From Faecalibacterium gallinarum (lineage in GTDB: Bacteria > Bacillota > Clostridia > Oscillospirales > Ruminococcaceae), in contig NZ_BQKV01000109.1 in the NCBI RefSeq assembly GCF_022180365.1, forward strand, positions 1 through 42,265: a stretch of DNA of 42,265 nucleotides. The letters are read 5' to 3'. The notes under the pieces are model-generated. The model saw nothing but the letters and a program-made list of their open reading frames with translations, made no database searches and was not told where the DNA came from. Below are positions 32,450-40,557 of this stretch, in pieces. Within the stretch, counting starts at the first letter, position 1. The number at the start of each line of letters is the position of its first letter. Both the position numbers and the translations under genes were made by a program.

Positions 32450-32998
32450 TTATGCCAGCTCATTGTAGCAGTTGATGCAGTCATTGATGGCGGCAAAGAG
32501 CGCATCAGCAGAATAGGTCGCGCCAGAGTAGCTGTCGTAACCGTTGCCTGCGGTGATGTTCTGGGTGCCGTCCATCCCGTTGAACTGGGCCAGGTAGTCG
32601 GCATTGGCCACGTTGGAGCCGATGCCGCTGGTCTGGGTGGAAGCGTCCACCCAGATGCCGGTGACGGTGCCGTTGGCGTCAAAGCCCAGGATGACGGTGA
32701 CGATGCCGCCGTCGAAACCGGACTCGCCGGCCTTAACCGCCATGCTGCCGTCGGTGTACTTCACCACGCCGGAGACGCCGGGGGTGGTGTAGTCGGTGAC
32801 TTCTTCCAGGTCAGCCGCGCTGGAAACAGAGGGCATGACCTCCACATAGGCCGCCAGGGTGGTGGCCTTCTCGTTGGCTTCGATCACAGGAGCCGTAAAG
32901 GAGTTGATGACGGCCAGCAGCAGGCTGACGACCAGCGCGCTGACGCTGAGCACCAGGATCGGCTTGACCGTGCTCTCCCAAGTGGTAGACTTATTCAT
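32450..32998 (-). CDS. rnfG: Rnf complex flavoprotein subunit RnfG
   Basis: 182-residue subunit with one N-terminal helix (ILVLSVSALVVSLLLAVINS) and an external FMN-binding domain. The attachment motif DSYSGAT places covalent FMN on Thr161, made by an ApbE transferase that is not encoded here. The ATG at 32998 overlaps the rnfD stop by four bases and has AAAGGAGG upstream inside rnfD; a start further upstream is unlikely. Confidence 0.94.
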   Translation of the reverse strand: MNKSTTWESTVKPILVLSVSALVVSLLLAVINSFTAPVIEANEKATTLAAYVEVMPSVSSAADLEEVTDYTTPGVSGVVKYTDGSMAVKAGESGFDGGIVTVILGFDANGTVTGIWVDASTQTSGIGSNVANADYLAQFNGMDGTQNITAGNGYDSYSGATYSADALFAAINDCINCYNELA

Positions 32999-33957
32999 TT
33001 GCCGGCGCCCTCCTTTGCTGCTTTCTTCGCGGGCTTGACATAGCCATAGGGGGTCTGACGGGTCCAGTCGTTGATGAAGGGAACCCACAGGTTCATGAAC
33101 AGCAGCGCGAAGGACACGCCCTCGGTGTAGCTGCCCCAGTACCGGATGGCAAAGGTCACAGCGCCCAGGGCCAGGCCGTAGATCAGCTTGCCCTTCAGGG
33201 TGAAGGGGCTGGTGACGTAGTCGGTGGCCATAAAGACGGCGCCGAAGAGCAGGCCGCCGGACAGGACCGCCGCCAGGCTCTCATGGACGCTGCCGGTGGC
33301 GATCATGTAGAAGACGAACATGCTGCCCACATAGGCCACGGGGATAGCGGCGCTGATGGTCTTGGTGACCACCAGGTAGACAAAGCCCAGCACGATGGCC
33401 AGGGCGCAGGTCTCGCCCAGGACGCCGCCGTGGATGCCCATGAACAGGTCCAGCAGGTTGAGCTTGCCGGGGTTGGCCACCTGAAGCGGGGTGGCCTTGG
33501 ACAGCTGGTCCACCGCTGCGTCGGGGTAGACCCAGGCGTTCATCTCGGTAGCGAAGCTGATGAAGAGGACAATCCGGCCCACCAGGGCGGGGTTGGCGAA
33601 GTTCATGCCGATGCCGCCGAACAGCTGCTTGACGATGATGATGGAAACCAGAGCGCCGATCACCAGCTCGCCCAGGGGCATATTCACCGGCACGTTCAGG
33701 GCCAGGATGATGCCGGTGACCACAGCGGACAGATCGCCGATGGGGCTCTGCTTTTTCAGCAGCTTGCAGTACAGCCACTCAAAGGCCACGCAGGCGATCA
33801 CCGAGACGGCCACCACCAGCAGAGCCCGCAGGCCGAAGATAATCGCAGAGGCCACCACGCAGGGGGTCAGGGCGACGATCACGTTGGCCATCAGGTCCTG
33901 GGTGCTCTCGTCCGACCGCAGATGCGGGGAGGCCGAAACAATAAGTTTCGTATCCAT
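32995..33957 (-). CDS. rnfD: Rnf complex membrane subunit RnfD
   Basis: 320-residue polytopic subunit related to NqrB, thought to take part in ion translocation. The segments GDLSAVVTGIILALNVP, GGIGMNFANPALVGR and YVTSPFTLKGK are conserved. The flavin attachment site reads DQLSKATPL, so Thr156 is present but the usual glycine of S/T-G-A-T is a lysine. It overlaps rnfC by one base (TAATG) and rnfG by four. Confidence 0.95.
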   Translation of the reverse strand: MDTKLIVSASPHLRSDESTQDLMANVIVALTPCVVASAIIFGLRALLVVAVSVIACVAFEWLYCKLLKKQSPIGDLSAVVTGIILALNVPVNMPLGELVIGALVSIIIVKQLFGGIGMNFANPALVGRIVLFISFATEMNAWVYPDAAVDQLSKATPLQVANPGKLNLLDLFMGIHGGVLGETCALAIVLGFVYLVVTKTISAAIPVAYVGSMFVFYMIATGSVHESLAAVLSGGLLFGAVFMATDYVTSPFTLKGKLIYGLALGAVTFAIRYWGSYTEGVSFALLFMNLWVPFINDWTRQTPYGYVKPAKKAAKEGAGK

Positions 33958-35279
33958 TACTTATTGCCTCCTTTTTTGATTTGATCAAGATAGTAGGCCT
34001 TGGCCAGACTCATCATCTGGGTGCAGGGGCGCTTGGCCGGGCAGACGAAGGTGCAGGAGCCGCAGTTGAAGCAGTAGTCCACGTGCAGCTTGCCCAGCTC
34101 CTCCACGTCCCGGGTGGCGTAGGCCGCATTGACCTCCACCGGGGCCAGGCCCATGGGGCAGTACTCGATGCAGCGGCCGCAGCGGATGCAAGCCTGGGCG
34201 GGGGCGGGCTTGGCCGCGGCCTCGCTCAGCAGGATCAGGCCGGAAGTGGTCTTGGTGGTGGGGTAAGAAAGGCTTTCCACCGCGGGGCCCATCATGGCGC
34301 CGCCGGCAACGACCTTGCCCAGGGTGACGCCGTCCTTGATGCCCACAGCCGCAATGATATCCTCGTAGGCGGTGCCCACGGGGACGACCAGGTTCTTGGG
34401 CTGGGCGCAGGCGTCGCCGTCCAGGGTGATGGTGCGCTCCACCACCGGCATGCCGGTGGCCAGGTACTTGCCCAGGGCGCTGACGGAGGTGACGTTCATC
34501 ACGATGGCGCCGGCGTCGGCGGGCAGACCGCCGTGGGGCACCTCGCGGCCCAGGCACTTCTCGATCAGGATCAGCTCGGCGCCGGTGCCGTAGACGCTGG
34601 GCAGGGGTTTGACCTCCACGTTGCTCAGGTCCTTGGTCTTAGCGCAGAGCAGGTCGATGCACTCGGGCTTGTTCTTCTCAATGCCGATGATGCACTTGGG
34701 GATGCCGGTGTACTGGAGCACCGCCTGGATGCCGCGGACGATGTCGTCGCTGCAGCAGAGCATCTCCTGGGTGTCGCTGGTCAGCCAGACCTCGCACTCG
34801 GAGGCGTTGATCAGCAGGGTATCCACCGGGGTCTTGGGCTGGAGCTTGACGTCGGTCGGGAAACCGGCGCCGCCCAGGCCCACCAGGCCGCAGGCGCGCA
34901 CCGCCGCCAGGAAGCTGGCTTTGTCGGTGACCACCGGGGGCTGGATGGCGGGGTCGACGGTCTGCTTGCCGTCGGTGGCGATGACCACCGCGTCGCAGGT
35001 CTTGCCATTGGCCAGGCGGAAGGTCTCCACCGCCGAGACCGTGCCCGAGACGCTGGAGTGGATGTTGGCGGAGACGAAGCCAGCCGCCTCGCCGATCAGG
35101 GTGCCGACGCAGACAGCGTCGCCCTTTTTGACAACGGGTTTGGCCGGTGCGCCGATATGCTGGCTCATCAGGATGCGTACCTGCGCGGGCAGAGGCATCG
35201 GGACCGGTTTGCTTGCAGCAGTTGCTTTGTCATGCGGCGTATGCGCGCCAAGCGCCGCACGTTTCAGCTTGTTCAACAT
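33957..35279 (-). CDS. rnfC: Rnf complex peripheral subunit RnfC
   Basis: 440-residue NADH-side subunit with the NAD/FMN-binding domain (GLVGLGGAGFPTDVKL), an SLBB-like part and two ferredoxin motifs CIRCGRCIEYCP and CFNCGSCTFVCP at the C-terminus. The whole complex couples electron transfer from ferredoxin to NAD+ to export of Na+ or H+. It is the first gene of the operon. GGGGGA lies 14 bases before the ATG. Confidence 0.95.
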   Translation of the reverse strand: MLNKLKRAALGAHTPHDKATAASKPVPMPLPAQVRILMSQHIGAPAKPVVKKGDAVCVGTLIGEAAGFVSANIHSSVSGTVSAVETFRLANGKTCDAVVIATDGKQTVDPAIQPPVVTDKASFLAAVRACGLVGLGGAGFPTDVKLQPKTPVDTLLINASECEVWLTSDTQEMLCCSDDIVRGIQAVLQYTGIPKCIIGIEKNKPECIDLLCAKTKDLSNVEVKPLPSVYGTGAELILIEKCLGREVPHGGLPADAGAIVMNVTSVSALGKYLATGMPVVERTITLDGDACAQPKNLVVPVGTAYEDIIAAVGIKDGVTLGKVVAGGAMMGPAVESLSYPTTKTTSGLILLSEAAAKPAPAQACIRCGRCIEYCPMGLAPVEVNAAYATRDVEELGKLHVDYCFNCGSCTFVCPAKRPCTQMMSLAKAYYLDQIKKGGNK

Positions 35280-35311
35280 GGACTATACAATCCCCCATTC
35301 TGATTGATGGC

Positions 35312-35349
35312 CGGGCCCCTTTATCTGCGTGAAGGCGCACGGGGGCCCG
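35312..35349 (-). promoter_or_regulatory. Hairpin at the start of the rnf leader
   Basis: CGGGCCCC (35312-35319) pairs perfectly with GGGGCCCG (35342-35349), with a small CGTG/CACG stem inside. It begins within about 15 bases of the predicted transcription start and leaves 32 bases to rnfC, so it could protect the 5' end or regulate translation. Confidence 0.5.
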
Positions 35350-35368
35350 ACAGCTGCTTAACATATTT

Positions 35369-35396
35369 ATTTTATCATTTCATCCGCTCAAGTCAA
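35369..35396 (-). promoter_or_regulatory. rnf operon promoter
   Basis: Minus strand: -35 TTGACT (35396-35391), 16-base spacer, -10 TAAAAT (35374-35369). The 35400-35500 stretch upstream is pyrimidine-rich and shows no other feature. Confidence 0.6.
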
Positions 35397-35500
35397 CGTC
35401 AAACAAGACAAAAATTTAGCAGATCCTTAAATTTCCTTACTATTAGTCCTGGCTAACCGGCATTCTTTTTTCCTTTTTCTTCCTCGGGGCAGGTTGTGGT

Positions 35501-35529
35501 TTGCCAACGGGGTGGGATTATGGTATACT
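35501..35529 (+). promoter_or_regulatory. Promoter of the 42-residue membrane microprotein
   Basis: -35 TTGCCA (35501-35506), 17-base spacer, -10 TATACT (35524-35529). It diverges from the rnf promoter. Confidence 0.6.
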
Positions 35530-35628
35530 AAGCAGTACAGACATTCTCACGGCTCAAAACCGCCCCTGGCCCGGCCGGGCGGCGCTGAATTGATCGACCC
35601 GCCGATGATTAAAGGAGGTTCTTGTTTC

Positions 35629-35757
35629 ATGATGAAAGCACTCAAAACCCTGCTCGCCGTATTCACTGCCCTGGCTGTCGGGCTGACGGCCCTTCTGCTG
35701 TTCTACCACGACAAGAACGGCCCCCGGTATATCCATATTTACGGCGACGAGTTCTGA
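35629..35757 (+). CDS. 42-residue membrane microprotein divergent from rnf
   Basis: Starts MMKALKTLLAVFTALAVGLT, forming one transmembrane helix (about 5-26), and ends in a polar tail HDKNGPRYIHIYGDEF. AAAGGAGG lies 10 bases before the first ATG (two in tandem). It has its own promoter and terminator, so it is an independent, expressed unit. I recognise no family. The helix could also be an uncleaved signal. Confidence 0.65.
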   Translation: MMKALKTLLAVFTALAVGLTALLLFYHDKNGPRYIHIYGDEF

Positions 35758-35765
35758 TCCCAACA

Positions 35766-35817
35766 CAAAAAAGCGCCGGCCCCTGCCGCCCAAAAAGGCG
35801 GAGGGGCCGTTTTTTTG
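35766..35817. terminator. Bidirectional terminator between the microprotein and the DUF5662-like gene
   Basis: CGGCCCCTGCCGCC (35777-35790) pairs with GGCGGAGGGGCCG (35797-35809); A-rich on one side and eight T on the other. Confidence 0.85.
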
Positions 35818-35832
35818 TATTTTTATAAAGGC

Positions 35833-36369
35833 TCAGTAGTCCTTCTGGACCCCCAACAGGGCCCGGATGTAGGCGAAGGTCCGCTCCTGGCCGCAGTCCC
35901 GCACCATGAGCAGCAGTTTCTCCAGCATGGCCCGGGACTCGGGGTGCATCAGATAGTGGTCCCGGCTGCGCTGGTAGTACTCCCAGGCCGAGGCGTCGGT
36001 GTATTTGTCCCCGAGATAGACCCGGCTGGCGGCCACCCGGTCGCAGACCATCTCGCAGATGTACCGCAGGGGGATCTTCATCCCGGTGAGGCCCGCTTTC
36101 TCGGTGCCGTAGTCGATCCAGTATTCCAGGTGGTGCTTGTTCCGGCCCTTGTGGTGGAGCCAGGCGGCGGTGTAGCCCTTGGCCTGTCGCTCGGCCTCGT
36201 TGGGGCTGTGGTCCCCCTGGTAGTAGATGCACCCCGGGATGAACTCGGTGGGGCTGTATTTGCTCAGGTCGTGGGCCAGCCCCTGGGCGTAGAGCCCGCA
36301 CTCGAAACAATACTCCATCACCAGCAGCTTGTGCCGGGTGATGGTCTTGAAATGGCCCGCAATGTTCAT
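35833..36369 (-). CDS. DUF5662-like protein with histidine/aspartate-rich metal-type motifs
   Basis: 178 residues with no signal or helix for membranes. The motifs HKLLVMEYCFECGLYAQGLAHDLSKYSPTEF and HHKGRNKHHLEYW contain His and His-Asp pairs spaced as in HD-type metal-dependent phosphohydrolases. It fits DUF5662, an uncharacterised Firmicute family. It is the last gene of the minus-strand envelope block, 55 bases after the glycosyltransferase gene. An enzyme acting on a nucleotide or phosphoester is only an inference. Confidence 0.65.
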   Translation of the reverse strand: MNIAGHFKTITRHKLLVMEYCFECGLYAQGLAHDLSKYSPTEFIPGCIYYQGDHSPNEAERQAKGYTAAWLHHKGRNKHHLEYWIDYGTEKAGLTGMKIPLRYICEMVCDRVAASRVYLGDKYTDASAWEYYQRSRDHYLMHPESRAMLEKLLLMVRDCGQERTFAYIRALLGVQKDY

Positions 36370-36424
36370 GGCGTACTCTCTCCCCTTTGGAATATTTTTG
36401 TTGGATTTGACCTTTTGTTAAACT

Positions 36425-38302
36425 TTACTGCCGGAACCGGACGGTCAGTTCCCCGTTTTGGAGCCGCCGCAGGTCGGCGCTCTCGGAGAAATCCTCCCGG
36501 TCGTAGGTCAGGCTGGGGTTGTAATAGGGGTCGTCCAGGATGTTTTCCCGGCCGTGGCGGTCGTAGAGCCGCTGCTGCTCGGCGGCGAACCGCCGGGCCT
36601 TCACCGGGTCTTTCTCGTCCCCGCCCCGGCTCTTGCTCTCGTAGTGGTAGAGCTGGGCGTAGGGGGTCCAGGCGATCCGGTAGCCCGCCTCCCGCACCCG
36701 GAGGCAGAAATCCACGTCGTTGAAGGCCACCGCGAACCCCTCGTCCAGGCCCCCCACCTGGTCATAGACCGAGGTTTTCACCAGCAGGCAGGCCCCGGTC
36801 ACCGCCGAGAAATCCTGCACCGTGGCCGCCCGGAACAGATAGCCGCTGCCGCCCCGGGGGCGGTATTTGTGGCTGTGGCCCGCATAGCCCCCGAGGCCGG
36901 TGACCACCCCCGCGTGCTGGATGGTGTCGTCCGGGTAGTAGAGCATGGCCCCGCAGATGGCCGCGCCGCCCTCGTGGGCGCAGGGCCGGAGCAGCTCGGT
37001 GAGCCAGTCCCCGTTGAGGATTTCCACATCGTTGTTTAAAAGGAGCAGATACTCCCCTTTGGCGCTTTCCCGGCCGAAGTTGTTGATGGCCGAGAAGTTG
37101 AACCCCTTCCCCGGCCATTTCACCACCCGCAGACCCGGGTACCGGGCGGGGGCCTTTTCGTAATAAGCAAAGGTCTCGGGCTCGGTGGAGTTGTTCTCGA
37201 TGACGATCACCTCGAACTTCTTCCACTGGGTTTTCTCGTAGATGGAGGAAAGGCATTTTTCCAGGTCGGCGGTGTGGTCCTTGCTCGGGATCAGGATGCT
37301 GACGAGAGGCTCCCCCTCAATCTCCCACTTCACCCGGTAGGTGCTGGGGAAAAGCCCGTCGCACACCTCCCCTTTCCGGCCGGTGCGGGCCAGGTGGTCG
37401 GCCAGGGCCTTTTTCGCCGCGGCGGCCACATAGGGTTTGGCCCCGGTGCCCCCCGAGGTGGAACCGGCGTGGACCCGCCAGTAGTAGAGCACCTGAGGCA
37501 GATGGGCCGCGCCGCCGTTTTGCTCGATCAGCCGGAGGAACAAATCGTGGTCCTGGCTGCCGTCGCACTCGGGCCGCTCGCCCCCCACCGCCTCGAATAA
37601 ATCCCGCCGGAAAACCGCCAGGTGGCAGATGTAGTTGCAGCAGAGGAAATAGTCCGGGGCGTAGTCGGGCTTGAAGTGGGCCGCCCGGGGCCGCCGGATG
37701 TCCTTTTCAAACAAGGCTTCGTCGCTGTACAAAAAGCCGTCGGGCTGGCCCTTGGCCCGCAGGTCGAGGATGGCCCGGCCCATCTCCGCCATAGCGTGAG
37801 GGGCCAGCACGTCGTCGTGGTCCGCCAGGGCCAGATATTCCCCCTCGGCCAGGGCCGCGGCGGCGTTGGTGTTGGCGGCGATCCCCTTGTTTTCGATCTT
37901 TTTGTATACGATCTGTTGATTCTTCGCCCGATATTCCTCTACGATCCGCCCCACCTCGGGGTGGGCGGGGTCGGAGGCGTCCGCCAGGCAGAGCTGGCCG
38001 TTGGGGGCCGTCTGGTTCACAAAGGAATCCAGGAAGGCCCGCAGGTAGGCGGGCGGGGTGTTGTAGAGGGGGGTCAGGATGCTGATTTTGGGCAGGCCGC
38101 AGCTCTCCGCCGTCTTGCCCGCATATTCCGCCCGCTGGGCCGCCAGATAGTTTTTGGTGGGCAGGTAGCGGGCTTTTTTGCCTAGAAACCGCCGCTTGAA
38201 AAATCCGGCGCCCCGCCGGGCCATGGTGGAAAGCCCCTCTTCCCGGGCCAGCTGCACCGCGTAGCGGCCCAGCTCCCGGGCCCGTTTCAGCTGCTGGTTC
38301 AT
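36425..38302 (-). CDS. Two-domain GT2 glycosyltransferase
   Basis: 625-residue enzyme with two GT-A domains of family 2. Domain 1 (about 72-300) has ISILTPLYNTPP and ALADHDDVLAPHA with the DDV nucleotide-sugar/metal motif. Domain 2 (about 330-590) has VSILIPSKDHTADLEKCLSSI and LLLLNNDVEILNGDW. A tandem architecture of this kind occurs in polymerising or rhamnosyl transferases of cell-wall rhamnans and O-antigens. Presence next to rmlC and an ABC exporter supports rhamnose transfer. It follows the ABC ATPase by 24 bases. Confidence 0.9.
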   Translation of the reverse strand: MNQQLKRARELGRYAVQLAREEGLSTMARRGAGFFKRRFLGKKARYLPTKNYLAAQRAEYAGKTAESCGLPKISILTPLYNTPPAYLRAFLDSFVNQTAPNGQLCLADASDPAHPEVGRIVEEYRAKNQQIVYKKIENKGIAANTNAAAALAEGEYLALADHDDVLAPHAMAEMGRAILDLRAKGQPDGFLYSDEALFEKDIRRPRAAHFKPDYAPDYFLCCNYICHLAVFRRDLFEAVGGERPECDGSQDHDLFLRLIEQNGGAAHLPQVLYYWRVHAGSTSGGTGAKPYVAAAAKKALADHLARTGRKGEVCDGLFPSTYRVKWEIEGEPLVSILIPSKDHTADLEKCLSSIYEKTQWKKFEVIVIENNSTEPETFAYYEKAPARYPGLRVVKWPGKGFNFSAINNFGRESAKGEYLLLLNNDVEILNGDWLTELLRPCAHEGGAAICGAMLYYPDDTIQHAGVVTGLGGYAGHSHKYRPRGGSGYLFRAATVQDFSAVTGACLLVKTSVYDQVGGLDEGFAVAFNDVDFCLRVREAGYRIAWTPYAQLYHYESKSRGGDEKDPVKARRFAAEQQRLYDRHGRENILDDPYYNPSLTYDREDFSESADLRRLQNGELTVRFRQ

Positions 38303-38326
38303 CCTCTCTCCCCTTTCGTTTTTGGT

Positions 38327-39070
38327 TTAGGCCTGGCCCCGCTGGACGGCCTTATAGGCGTCGCAGACGGTTTTTGTATCGCCGTTCATCTTGAGCTGGC
38401 CGTGGCTCAGCCAGGCGACTTTCGAGCACATCCGCTCGATCTGCTCGATGGAGTGGGAGACCAGGATCACGGTGGTGCCCCCGGCCATCAGCTCCTGCAT
38501 CCGCTTTTCGCACTTCTGCTGGAAGAGGAAGTCGCCCACCGACAGAACCTCGTCGGCAATCAGGATCTGGGGTTTCGTAATGGTGGCGATGGCAAAGCCG
38601 ATCCGGGCCACCATGCCGGAGGAGTAGTTTTTCAGGGGCACGTCCAGGAAGTTCTGCAACTCGCTGAACTCCACGATCTCGTCGAACTTCTCGTCCAAGT
38701 ACTTGGGGGAGAAGCCCAGGACCGTGCCGTTCAGATAAATGTTCTCCCGGGCGGTCAGATCCATGTCGAAGCCCGCCCCCAGCTCGATCAGGGGGGCGAT
38801 GGTGCCGTTCACCGTCACCTTGCCCCGGGTGGGCTTGTACACCCCGGCGATGGTTTTGAGCAGGGTGGATTTGCCCGAGCCGTTCAGCCCCACCAGGCCG
38901 TAAAAGTCCCCGGGCATGATGTCGAAGCTGACGTTTTTCAGGGCGTAAAACTCGTCGTAGTGCAGCCGGCCCTGGACCATGGCCAGGAAATATTCTTTCA
39001 GGCTCTCGTGCTTTTCGCTCGAGAGGTTAAAGCACATCGAGACGTTCTCGATGCGGATCATCGGTTCCAT
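38327..39070 (-). CDS. ABC exporter ATPase for a cell-wall polysaccharide
   Basis: 247-residue ATPase with Walker A GLNGSGKST, signature YSSGMVARIGF and Walker B ILIADEVLSVGD, the last being typical of Wzt/TagH/RgpD. It lacks the C-terminal sugar-binding domain of longer Wzt proteins. The ATG at 39070 follows GGAGG by 11 bases; a start at 39136 would add 22 non-conserved residues. It works with the permease encoded just upstream. Confidence 0.92.
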   Translation of the reverse strand: MEPMIRIENVSMCFNLSSEKHESLKEYFLAMVQGRLHYDEFYALKNVSFDIMPGDFYGLVGLNGSGKSTLLKTIAGVYKPTRGKVTVNGTIAPLIELGAGFDMDLTARENIYLNGTVLGFSPKYLDEKFDEIVEFSELQNFLDVPLKNYSSGMVARIGFAIATITKPQILIADEVLSVGDFLFQQKCEKRMQELMAGGTTVILVSHSIEQIERMCSKVAWLSHGQLKMNGDTKTVCDAYKAVQRGQA

Positions 39071-39086
39071 TGTTCCAGCGCCCTCC

Positions 39087-39908
39087 TTAAATATGCAGCA
39101 CAAAGCGGTCCTGTGTCTTGCGGAAGACCGACACACCCACCACCATGGAGATCACCGCGCAGACCCCGCAGACCTCGATCATCCGCAGATCCAGCGCCTG
39201 GCCCCACATGACCGTCCGGCGGAAACCGGTGATATACCAGTAGATGGGGTTGAGGGCGATGACCTGCTGCATGTTGAACCCGCCGATGTTGAAAGTCATC
39301 TGGGCGGGGTCGTAGAAGATGGCCGAGAAATAGAGCAGCGCCGTGATAAAGACGCTCCAGATGTGCATGATATCCCGGAAGAACACGGTGCAGGCCGCCA
39401 AAAAGAGGCTGACCCCGAGGCTGAAAAAGAAGAGGGTCACCAGGGGGTAGAGCGCCTCGAACACCGTCCAGTGGAAGGGGCTGCCGGTGAAGAGCATCAC
39501 AAGCAGCAGCGCCACAAAGCTGAACAGGCAGTTCACCATGGCGAAGCAGCATTTTTCCAGCGGGAAGATATACTTCGGGATATAGACTTTTTTCAGAAGG
39601 GGCGCGGCGGAGAGGACGCTGCTCATGCCGCTGGAGGTGGCCTCGTTGAAGAAGTTAAAGAGCAGCTGGCCGCACATCAGAAAGACGGGGAAGTTGTCGA
39701 TCCCGCTGCCCCGCATATCCATCAGGCTGCTGAACACCGCCCAGTACACAAGGCACATGAGCAGAGGGTTCAGAACGCTCCACACCACGCCCAGCACGCT
39801 CCGGCGGTATTTCAGCTTGAAATCCCGGCTCACCAGGTTATACAGCAGATACCGGTACCGCCAAAAGGCGTTTACCATTCCTTTGAGTTTTGCCACGGCG
39901 CTCACCAC
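39087..39908 (-). CDS. ABC-2 type polysaccharide export permease
   Basis: 273-residue membrane protein with six helices. DFKLKYRRSVLGVVWSVLNPLLM is the characteristic N-terminal coupling region of the Wzm/TagG/RgpC family, and ALNPIYWYITGFR is also conserved. It moves undecaprenyl-linked glycan across the membrane. The start is uncertain: GTG codons at 39908, 39905 (overlapping the rmlC stop as GTGA) and 39896 are all possible. Either way it is translationally coupled to rmlC. Confidence 0.9.
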   Translation of the reverse strand: MVSAVAKLKGMVNAFWRYRYLLYNLVSRDFKLKYRRSVLGVVWSVLNPLLMCLVYWAVFSSLMDMRGSGIDNFPVFLMCGQLLFNFFNEATSSGMSSVLSAAPLLKKVYIPKYIFPLEKCCFAMVNCLFSFVALLLVMLFTGSPFHWTVFEALYPLVTLFFFSLGVSLFLAACTVFFRDIMHIWSVFITALLYFSAIFYDPAQMTFNIGGFNMQQVIALNPIYWYITGFRRTVMWGQALDLRMIEVCGVCAVISMVVGVSVFRKTQDRFVLHI

Positions 39909-40468
39909 TTCTCAAAGAACTCGAACTTCTGGGCGGCGAAGGGCTCGTGGAGCTTATCCTTGGCGCTGGTCTTGTGCTCGCAGCCGCAGTCGGGCCACTG
40001 GACGTTGACGGTGGGGTCGTCGTAGGGGATGCCGCCCTCCGAGGTGGGGTCGTAGACGTCGGTGCACTTATAGCAGAACTCGGCCACGTCGCTCAGCACC
40101 AAAAAGCCGTGGGCGAAGCCCTCGGGAATGTAGAACATCTTCTTGTTCTCGGCCGAGAGGGTCACCCCCACCCACTTGCCGAAGGTTTTGCTATTGGGGC
40201 GGCAGTCCACCGCCACGTCGTACACCTCGCCCAGGGTCACCCGGACCAGCTTGCCCTGGGTGTGCTCTTTCTGGAAGTGGAGGCCCCGCAGCACGCCCCG
40301 GGTGGAGCGGCTCTGGTTGTCCTGGACGAACTCGGCGGGGATGCCCGCCGCGGCGAAGTCCTCTTTCTTGTAGGTCTCCATAAAATAGCCCCGGTCGTCG
40401 CCAAACACCTGGGGTTCAATCACCACCACGCCGGGAATCTCGGTCTCAATAAACGTAAACTTGCCCAT
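39902..40468 (-). CDS. rmlC: dTDP-4-dehydrorhamnose 3,5-epimerase
   Basis: 188-residue cupin that epimerises dTDP-4-keto-6-deoxyglucose, the third step to dTDP-L-rhamnose. Motifs are GDDRGYFMETY, RGVLRGLHFQ (catalytic histidine), DVAVDCRPNSKTFGKW and YIPEGFAHGFLVLSD. AAGAGGT precedes the ATG. rmlA, rmlB and rmlD are not in the window, so they must be elsewhere. This gene marks the exported polymer as rhamnose-containing. Confidence 0.93.
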   Translation of the reverse strand: MGKFTFIETEIPGVVVIEPQVFGDDRGYFMETYKKEDFAAAGIPAEFVQDNQSRSTRGVLRGLHFQKEHTQGKLVRVTLGEVYDVAVDCRPNSKTFGKWVGVTLSAENKKMFYIPEGFAHGFLVLSDVAEFCYKCTDVYDPTSEGGIPYDDPTVNVQWPDCGCEHKTSAKDKLHEPFAAQKFEFFEKW

Positions 40469-40532
40469 GGTTTCTACCTCTTGTTCTTCTTGTGTAAAAA
40501 TTCATCCATACGGTTTTGCAATCTATCCTGAA

Positions 40533-40551
40533 CAGGGGGTTGTTCCCCCTG
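40533..40551. repeat. Hairpin between the carboxypeptidase gene and rmlC
   Basis: CAGGGGG (40533-40539) pairs perfectly with CCCCCTG (40545-40551) over five bases. It follows the dacA-like stop on the minus strand but lacks a T tract, so termination is doubtful and some read-through into rmlC is possible. Confidence 0.5.
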
Positions 40552-40557
40552 TCGGGG

